Below are positions 59,586 to 64,000 of a stretch of 64,000 nucleotides of DNA, piece by piece; positions within the stretch are counted from its first letter, which is position 1, and each line of letters opens with the position of its first letter. Source of the stretch: Oscillospiraceae bacterium (lineage in GTDB: Bacteria > Bacillota > Clostridia > Oscillospirales > Oscillospiraceae). The DNA lies in assembly GCA_015067545.1 (NCBI GenBank), contig SVMG01000002.1, positions 124,001 through 188,000 on the forward strand, written 5' to 3'. The notes under the pieces are model-generated. The model was given only the letters and a program-made list of their open reading frames with translations, made no database searches and was not told the origin of the DNA. A program made the translations under genes and the position numbers.

Positions 59586-59757
59586 AAGCCTTCCCCCGGG
59601 GGGAAGGTGCCGAGCTCAAGCGAGGCGGATGAGGAATGCGGGTGATAATTGATGATTTCGAGAAATGAATAGGCATTCTCTAATTTCTGTTCTGTCGCCG
59701 TTTCTCACCCGTCTTTTTGCTCCGCAAAAATCCACCCTCCCCCCGGGGGAGGGTATA
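59586..59757. repeat. Larger palindromic element with a non-coding centre
   Basis: Starts CCTTCCCCCGGGGGGAAGG with a GCGGATGAGG arm end like the other elements, and ends CCCTCCCCCCGGGGGAGGG. The ~100-base centre begins CGGGTGA and ends TCACCCG before a short TTTTTGC/GCAAAAA hairpin, so the whole can fold on itself. No gene is visible inside it. Confidence 0.6.
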
Positions 59758-59760
59758 TGT

Positions 59761-59791
59761 AAAAACACCCTGCGGGGTTTTTCCGCAGGGT
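59761..59791 (-). terminator. Terminator after the phosphoribosyltransferase gene
   Basis: ACCCTGCGG (59767-59775) pairs with CCGCAGGGT (59783-59791); GTTTTT follows on the minus strand. Confidence 0.88.
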
Positions 59792-59798
59792 ATCCTTC

Positions 59799-60353
59799 TT
59801 ATTCCATAACCGTTCCATCCGAATGGAACAGGGGCAGCTTCTCCAGATAGATCAGGTCATCCCGATCCTGTGCATCGCCCTCGGCCAAAATGGCCATCCG
59901 GCCGCAGACGATACCGCCGGCCTTCTCGACCAGAGCTTCCAATGCGCTCAGGCTTTCGCCGGTGGAGATCACATCGTCCACGATGAGGATCTTCTTGCCC
60001 TTCATCAGCTCGGCGTCCGCGCCGTCCAGGTACAGGTGCTGCTCCTTGGCGGTGGTGATGGACTTCACATCCACGCCGAAAATATCACGCATGTACAGCT
60101 TGGGGCCCTTCCGTGCCAGAATGTACTTCTCATTTCCTGCCTGACGGGCCATTTCGTGAGCCAAAGGAATGCCCTTTGCCTCAGCGGTGATGATATAGTC
60201 GTACTCCGGAGCAAGCTTCAGCAGATCCCGGGCGCAGGCGACCGTCAGCTCCGGATCGCCGAAGATCACAAAACCGGCAATGTACAGTTCGTCCGTCACC
60301 CGGCAGATGGGCAGGTGGCGCTCCAGGCCGGCGATGGTCATGGTATGAAACAT
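59799..60353 (-). CDS. Purine phosphoribosyltransferase family protein
   Basis: A 184-residue type I phosphoribosyltransferase. The PRPP loop is KILIVDDVISTGES, with EAKGIPLAHEMARQ earlier, the form seen in adenine and xanthine phosphoribosyltransferases. It would salvage a purine base into its nucleotide. Which base is not clear from sequence. The ATG at 60353 is preferred over a TTG at 60362. Single gene with a terminator. Confidence 0.8.
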   Translation of the reverse strand: MFHTMTIAGLERHLPICRVTDELYIAGFVIFGDPELTVACARDLLKLAPEYDYIITAEAKGIPLAHEMARQAGNEKYILARKGPKLYMRDIFGVDVKSITTAKEQHLYLDGADAELMKGKKILIVDDVISTGESLSALEALVEKAGGIVCGRMAILAEGDAQDRDDLIYLEKLPLFHSDGTVME

Positions 60354-60420
60354 AGGAAACAACCCCTTATTTCGTCAGATTCTAGGAATATTATACCGCA
60401 ACGGCGGAAAATGTCAAGAT

Positions 60421-61689
60421 TTACACCTGTCCCCGCTTTACATCGGGCTTGGGCTTGATCTCCCCGGCGGCAGTCAGCGCCATTTTGGTCAGCAACGGGC
60501 CTACCAGTTCATAGATCAGCACAGAAAACAGCACGATATTGCGGATGATCGCGCCGGCCTCGCCAAATTCCGCGGCCACCACCACGGACATGCCCAACGC
60601 AACGCCTGCCTGGGGCAGCAAGGTGATGCCCAGGTATTTGCAAATGGTGGGTTCGCAACGGGTCATTTTTGCACTGACATTTGCGCCGAATATCTTGCCT
60701 GCGGAACGGCTGAGAATGTAGGCCACGCCAATGCCCACCACAGCCAAATTGCCAAAGATGGTCAGATCCAGCTCCGCGCCGGAAATGACAAAAAACAGCA
60801 CATAGATGGGAGCTGTCCAGCGCTCGGTCTTGTGCATGATCTCCTCGGAAAAATCGCACAGATTGCAGAAAATGCAGCTGCACATCATGGTCACCAGCAG
60901 GGACGAGAAGCCGATCTCCAGGCCGCCTTCAAAATGGAAGCGCAGCTTGGACAGAGCGGCGCAGATGATCACAAAGGCCACCGCCAAACTCAGCCGTTTT
61001 GAGCCGGAATTGAAGAATTTTTCCACCAGGCTGAACACCCAGCCCAAAGCCGCACCAAGGAGCAAAGAGCCAAAGATCTCAACCACAGGATTGACAAGCA
61101 AAGAAACAATGCTCACCGTGCCGCTGATCAGCGCCCGGGCGATGCCGGAAGACACCGCAAACACCACCAGGCCCACAGCATCGTCCAACGCAACGATGGG
61201 GAGCAAAATATCCGTCAACGGGCCGCGCGCCTTGTACTGATTGATGACCATCAGCGTTGCCGCAGGTGCAGTCGCGGTGGCGATCGCGCCCAAAATAATG
61301 CAGGTGGAAACGGGAAGCCGCTCCTCACCCAGAATCAGATGCAGTCCCAACAGGGTCAGATCTACCAAAATTGTAGCCGTCAGCGCCTGAAAAATGGCGA
61401 TGATGGTGGCCTGCCGTCCGGTTTTCCGCAACGCGGAAACGCGAAACTCACCGCCGATGGAAAAAGCGATAAAGCCCAGTGCCACATCGCACAAAAGGCC
61501 CATTTCCTCCACAAACTCCATGGAATTAAAGCCCAGGCCCGGCACACCCAGTCTTCCCAAAACCAGCGGCCCCACCAGAACGCCGGCAACCAGATAACTG
61601 GTCACATCCGGCAGGTTCAATTTGGAAGTCAACCGGGACAAAAACAGACCGGCAAACATGGCTACGCCAATAGCCAGTAAGATATCCAC
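60421..61689 (-). CDS. Cation/proton antiporter of the CPA2 family
   Basis: A 422-residue membrane transporter with about 12-13 helices, Na+/H+ exchanger domain (CPA2, KefB-like without the C-terminal RCK domain). Conserved parts are TSYLVAGVLVGPLVLGRLG at the N-terminus, GAIATATAPAATLMVINQY and LPIVALDDAVGLVVFA, where the last has the ion-binding aspartates. It would exchange Na+ or K+ for protons. No regulatory domain is attached. Single gene. Confidence 0.88.
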   Translation of the reverse strand: MDILLAIGVAMFAGLFLSRLTSKLNLPDVTSYLVAGVLVGPLVLGRLGVPGLGFNSMEFVEEMGLLCDVALGFIAFSIGGEFRVSALRKTGRQATIIAIFQALTATILVDLTLLGLHLILGEERLPVSTCIILGAIATATAPAATLMVINQYKARGPLTDILLPIVALDDAVGLVVFAVSSGIARALISGTVSIVSLLVNPVVEIFGSLLLGAALGWVFSLVEKFFNSGSKRLSLAVAFVIICAALSKLRFHFEGGLEIGFSSLLVTMMCSCIFCNLCDFSEEIMHKTERWTAPIYVLFFVISGAELDLTIFGNLAVVGIGVAYILSRSAGKIFGANVSAKMTRCEPTICKYLGITLLPQAGVALGMSVVVAAEFGEAGAIIRNIVLFSVLIYELVGPLLTKMALTAAGEIKPKPDVKRGQV

Positions 61690-61821
61690 AAAAAATGCCT
61701 TCTTTCACAAATAAAAATACCTTGCTCATTATAACACTCTTTTTTCACTTTTCAAGGGCTTTTTTATATAATTCTTGTCCTTTTTCCTGTCCATAATCAC
61801 AGCAATTTTACATAAAAAGAA
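61690..61821. other. Intergenic region upstream of the antiporter
   Basis: An AT-rich stretch of about 130 bases that should hold the antiporter promoter. I could not find a pair of hexamers good enough to mark. Confidence 0.25.
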
Positions 61822-61910
61822 TGTCATTCCGCGCACGCCGGCGTGGGAATCTCCTTTGGGTTTGCAAAATGCCCAGGGGATTGCCACGGGCTACGGCCCT
61901 CGCAATGACA
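61822..61910. repeat. TGTCATT-family palindromic repeat (inverted copy)
   Basis: About 89 bases starting TGTCATTCCGCGC and ending CTCGCAATGACA. It is the inverse orientation of 53342-53451: the shared order of TGTCATTGCGA, GTGGCAATCC, GATTCCCACG and CGGAATGACA is clear when reversed. Confidence 0.8.
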
Positions 61911-61916
61911 GCAACA

Positions 61917-61950
61917 AAAAGACCGCCGTCCAAGGACGGCGGTCTTTCCC
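61917..61950. terminator. Hairpin downstream of the right-edge lipoprotein unit
   Basis: GACCGCCGTCC and GGACGGCGGTC (61921-61944) make an 11-pair stem with TTTTTG following on the minus strand. Confidence 0.65.
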
Positions 61951-62141
61951 CTTTCGGGGATTTGGAAAGAAGAGAGGTATAAAAAGAGGTTCTACAAAGC
62001 AAAAGGAGCGGCTCACGGCTTCCGCTGCCCTTTACGCATTTATCATAAAATGCGGTTTTGAACAGCACATCACAAAATTGAAAACAAATCATAAGGAAAT
62101 TGTGAACAAGGCCGCAGCCGCTTGTCTCTCTTTGGGGCAAA
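61951..62141. other. Intergenic region with no gene recognised
   Basis: About 190 bases before the stop of the large lipoprotein gene. Short open frames exist, but none has a ribosome site or protein-like composition that I can support. Confidence 0.3.
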
Positions 62142-62164
62142 AGGGCCGCCCCGAAGGGCGGCCC
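62142..62164 (-). terminator. Terminator after the large lipoprotein gene
   Basis: GGGCCGCCC (62143-62151) pairs with GGGCGGCCC (62156-62164); TTTTGCCCC follows on the minus strand, so the T-run is short. Confidence 0.65.
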
Positions 62165-62182
62165 ATATGGATAGAAAGGATA

Positions 62183-63856
62183 TTAACCAACGAAGGTAAC
62201 GATGATCTTGAAGATGAATGCTCTCTGAGCAACATCGATGGTGATTGTCTCAGAAGAACCGTCCAGATTAAATGTCAGTGTGGAAGCAGTACCATTATTG
62301 GCCAACTGCTGCTCAGCAGAGCCATTGATGCTGACCATGTCAGTACCGCTCTTCCAGCCATGACTCAGAATCTCAACCTTAGCAACCTTCTTGCTGAAAG
62401 TCAATACCATCTGGCCATCGACCTTGGAGGTGCCCAGCTTCAGCAGACCTGCAGTGTTTTCAAATTGACCACCGGTACCGTTGCCGTTGTAAACCTTGGT
62501 CAGAGAAACTGCAGTCAGACCGCTGCCGGAAGCAGCACCATTGAACACGCTCAATGCGGTATCAGCTGTGATTTCCTTGCCCTTCTCGGTCAGAGAGGAG
62601 AAATCAAAGGTCACAGAAGCGCCGGTGGTCACTGCGGGGGAATTGGTTGCAGGGGGGTTGGTTGCGGGAGGTGTGGTGGAACCAGCACCGGCAACAATGT
62701 TGGAAACCTGGCAGCCTGCATCGAACTCGATGGTGCCATTGTAGTTCTTGATGGTACCGGTGCAGGTGATGGTATCGCCAACCTTTAGATCCTTGGCGCC
62801 GTCGCCCTTCAGGCGGAAGCACATAATGGGCTTGTCTTCCTTGCCGGCGACCTTGATGGTAACGGTGATGTTCTTGTAGCCATCATCCCAGGGAGTGTCC
62901 ACAGAGGAGATCACGCCGGTCAGAGTAGCAGCAGCGGACATAGCCTTGCCGTTCTCCAGCGCATAAGCAGCGTCAACGATCTCTGCAGGGGTCTTGCCGG
63001 TGGGATCGTAGCCGGGAGCCTCGGGAGCAGCATCTGCGGAGGGTGCAGTAGCAGCGATGATGTCCACCAAAGAGGTGTGGTCATCGGTCAGCTCGGGGTA
63101 GCAGCCCCAGGAGGAGTAGGAAGTGCTGTAAGCCAGGGTCTTCTTGTCCAGGTTGTTCTGGATCAGGTACTTGCCGTCCTTGACCAGGATGGAGAAAACA
63201 TGACCCTCGGCAGGAGCGGTTGCATCCACATTGAAGCTGTTGTAGGTGCCCTTCAGGTAGAAGTAACGGCCCTGAGCATCCTGAATGGTGAAGCCACCGT
63301 CCACATTCTTAATGGTCAGAACGTCAGCAGCAACATGACCGGAGACCTTGCCGTCAGCAACGGTAACTTCCGTAGCGGTGGGATAGCCGTAGGACTTATC
63401 GGCAGCCAGGGAGCTCATGGTCAGATTGCCGGCCACGATCACATAGGTGCCGTCAGCCAAAGTTGCGGGCAGACCGTCAGCCTTGGGGATAAAGTGGTCG
63501 AAGGAAACGGAAGCTTCCTGGCCCTCAGCGTTCTTCAGAGTTGCAGTCAGCTTGTAGTTGACATCCTCGGTAGAGGGGGTGAGTTTAACCGCAACCATGT
63601 TGTTCTCAGCGGACTCGATCTTGACATTTTCTGTCTTGTCAACAGTCCAGGTGATGGGGTAGGTTACATCGTTGATGCGGACCTGGCCGACCACAGTGTA
63701 GTCAACAGCAGTCTTGGCTTCGGCGTCTTTGTACATGGTGTACAGATATTCCTTTGCGGAATTCAGACCTGCGTCTTCTTTAACCTCGGGTGCACAGCCG
63801 GCGAAGCAGCCGATCACCATGGCCAGGAGCAGCAGCGCGGAAATTACTTTTTTCAT
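62183..63856 (-). CDS. Large multi-domain lipoprotein with Ig-like and OB-fold-like domains
   Basis: A 557-residue exported lipoprotein. Signal peptide MKKVISALLLLAMVIG with lipobox CFAGC; then an Ig-like domain (~45-120, YPITWTVDKTENVKIES), a beta-rich region (~125-270), an OB-fold-like domain (~305-390: LTGVISSVDTPWDDGYKNIT, LKVGDTITCTGTIKNYNG), a proline/threonine linker (TTPPATNPPATNSPAV) and a C-terminal beta-sandwich (~410-557). It probably binds or displays something at the cell surface. AGGAG precedes the ATG. The OB-fold-like unit resembles the protein at 40610-41365 and the fragment at the right edge. Confidence 0.75.
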   Translation of the reverse strand: MKKVISALLLLAMVIGCFAGCAPEVKEDAGLNSAKEYLYTMYKDAEAKTAVDYTVVGQVRINDVTYPITWTVDKTENVKIESAENNMVAVKLTPSTEDVNYKLTATLKNAEGQEASVSFDHFIPKADGLPATLADGTYVIVAGNLTMSSLAADKSYGYPTATEVTVADGKVSGHVAADVLTIKNVDGGFTIQDAQGRYFYLKGTYNSFNVDATAPAEGHVFSILVKDGKYLIQNNLDKKTLAYSTSYSSWGCYPELTDDHTSLVDIIAATAPSADAAPEAPGYDPTGKTPAEIVDAAYALENGKAMSAAATLTGVISSVDTPWDDGYKNITVTIKVAGKEDKPIMCFRLKGDGAKDLKVGDTITCTGTIKNYNGTIEFDAGCQVSNIVAGAGSTTPPATNPPATNSPAVTTGASVTFDFSSLTEKGKEITADTALSVFNGAASGSGLTAVSLTKVYNGNGTGGQFENTAGLLKLGTSKVDGQMVLTFSKKVAKVEILSHGWKSGTDMVSINGSAEQQLANNGTASTLTFNLDGSSETITIDVAQRAFIFKIIVTFVG

Positions 63857-63875
63857 AACTGAATCTCCTTTTTAT

Positions 63876-64000
63876 TTAATGAACAGTGATATAGTTGTCG
63901 TCCATGACCTTGATCTGATAGTCACCGTCGAAGCAGTCCACGATGCCCTTGACATCAATGGTCTTGCCCTGGAAGGCATCGGCAGTAATCACATTGCCGT
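63876..64000 (-). CDS. C-terminal end of another OB-fold-like secreted protein (partial)
   Basis: The frame open at the window edge reads GNVITADAFQGKTIDVKGI then VDCFDGDYQIKVMDDNYITV and stops at TAA (63876-63878), 20 bases before the large lipoprotein start. The GKTIDVKGIVDCFDGDYQI stretch has the same pattern as the OB-fold-like units in the two lipoproteins of this window. The rest lies beyond the edge. Confidence 0.65.
   Translation of the reverse strand, partial: GNVITADAFQGKTIDVKGIVDCFDGDYQIKVMDDNYITVH

Noticed and set aside
59665..59850. A 61-codon plus-strand frame inside the repeat at 59586-59757
   Set aside because: No ribosome site, runs through repeat and terminator sequence, and has no protein-like character.

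Overview
The window looks like the chromosome of a gut Clostridia bacterium, most likely an Oscillospirales/Oscillospiraceae-type anaerobe. The reasons are strong GGAGG ribosome sites, Gram-positive type -35/-10 promoters, the glgC-glgD-glgA set typical of Firmicutes, Wood-Ljungdahl genes of bacterial type, and two families of short palindromic intergenic repeats. This placement is an inference from gene content, not a database match.

Layout. 1-17.9 kb (all minus strand): one surface-polysaccharide locus read from a good promoter at 17855-17883. It holds a PglF-like 4,6-dehydratase, a DegT-type aminotransferase, a GNAT acetyltransferase, an ATP-grasp enzyme, a PglC-like priming sugar transferase, a CapK/PaaK-like adenylating enzyme, a DUF362 protein, five GT4 glycosyltransferases, a polysaccharide deacetylase, a Wzy-like polymerase and a Wzx-like flippase. 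Most of this block is visibly more AT-rich than the rest. 18.0-24.6 kb: a PLP aminotransferase, a phage-type lysis cassette (endolysin, XhlA-like, holin-like) without other phage genes, and glgC-glgD-glgA. 24.7-31.8 kb: a GNAT enzyme, mgtE with a leader ORF, and a four-gene ald / GATase / M20 dipeptidase / MmgE-PrpD unit. 31.8-38.7 kb: hom-lysC-asd-DUF6062 (minus) divergent from thrC-thrB (plus), together the aspartate-to-threonine pathway. 38.7-44.9 kb: a PsiE-like membrane protein, an extended PlsC-type acyltransferase, an OB-fold-like lipoprotein and a sugar ABC importer.

45.0-54.8 kb: Wood-Ljungdahl carbonyl/methyl-branch genes on the minus strand, in transcription order metF, cooC, acsD, a fused acsC-acsE gene, then (after a nuclease-bearing repeat element and two small genes) acsB. 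The corrinoid protein large subunit and its methyltransferase are one 756-residue polypeptide here, which is the most striking enzyme in the window. No carbon monoxide dehydrogenase gene is present in these 64 kb.

54.9-64.0 kb: a DUF1858 protein, trmK, a Nif3-like protein, yebC, a lipoprotein, an FAD reductase, tRNA-Gly(CCC), a phosphoribosyltransferase, a cation/proton antiporter and secreted multi-domain lipoproteins running off the right edge.

The best candidate for an undescribed system is a family of palindromic intergenic elements. One copy (48571-49047) carries a DUF559 (Vsr-like) nuclease gene that exactly fills the space between two inverted arms, one of which also supplies the gene's ribosome site. 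Shorter copies without the gene lie next to it and in several other intergenic gaps.
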